From Gammaproteobacteria bacterium (GTDB lineage Bacteria; Pseudomonadota; Gammaproteobacteria; HK1), in NCBI GenBank assembly GCA_020444775.1, contig JAGRHX010000487.1:1-14330 (forward strand): a stretch of 14,330 bases of DNA, read 5' to 3'. Within the stretch, counting starts at the first letter, position 1; every line of letters begins with the position of its first letter. This document shows positions 14,309 through 14,330 of this stretch, in pieces. Made by a program: the position numbers and the translations under genes. The notes under the pieces are model-generated. The model was given only the letters and a program-made list of their open reading frames with translations. It was not told the DNA's origin and ran no database searches.

Positions 14309-14330
14309 ATGTTCAAACGACTCCGACAAC
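14309..14330 (+). CDS. Start of an unidentified gene, truncated by the window end
   Basis: An ATG at 14309 follows GGAG with nine bases between, a good ribosome-binding site, and the frame reads MFKRLRQ before the window ends. Seven codons are too few to identify the product. A real gene is likely because the site lies at the end of a divergent intergenic region with a -10-like element. Confidence 0.5.

Overview
The window is a high-GC bacterial chromosomal segment with short intergenic gaps, ATGA-type gene overlaps and no mobile element. The products (a two-domain universal stress protein, a CBS-pair protein, a host-attachment/baeRF-type protein, a PolX-N/HhH protein, a zinc alcohol dehydrogenase, an SPFH protein and a DMT transporter) and the codon use suggest a proteobacterium, most likely a gammaproteobacterium of the Chromatiales/Ectothiorhodospiraceae kind. 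That placement is a guess from gene content.

Left third (1-7008): a selenium-dependent glycine/sarcosine/betaine reductase (Grd) locus. On the plus strand a Glu/Leu-type dehydrogenase (5' end outside the window), a class I/II aminotransferase, grdE (pyruvoyl proprotein) and grdB (selenoprotein) lie head to tail with 4-nt overlaps or a 34-nt gap. On the minus strand a CBS-pair protein, grdC and grdA (selenoprotein) form a converging operon. Both grdB and grdA are interrupted by an in-frame TGA that I read as selenocysteine. Beyond each TGA the homology continues (U-GTCTRC in GrdB, CFV-U-TSAGA in GrdA), and each TGA is followed by a small hairpin whose apical GGU sits exactly 19-21 nt downstream. 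Standard gene calling would truncate both proteins. The partner of GrdC, GrdD, is not seen in the window. Two GC-rich hairpins separate the converging operons.

Middle (7009-10921): an intergenic region with several inverted repeats, then four plus-strand genes: a universal stress protein, a PolX-N/helix-hairpin-helix protein preceded by four 16-bp tandem repeats, a host-attachment-family protein, and a zinc alcohol dehydrogenase that has lost the cysteines of its structural zinc lobe. This looks like a stress/low-oxygen module.

Right part (10964-14061): a minus-strand run of an SPFH/prohibitin protein (TTG start), an EamA/DMT transporter, a VOC protein and a DUF364 protein, tightly packed. 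The final 22 bases begin an unidentified plus-strand gene.

Working model: substrate binds the GrdE pyruvoyl/GrdB selenol component, the acyl group moves to the GrdA selenol and then to GrdC, and ammonia (if the substrate is glycine) could be recaptured by the linked dehydrogenase and aminotransferase. The substrate (glycine, sarcosine or betaine) and the fate of the acetyl group without a visible GrdD are open.
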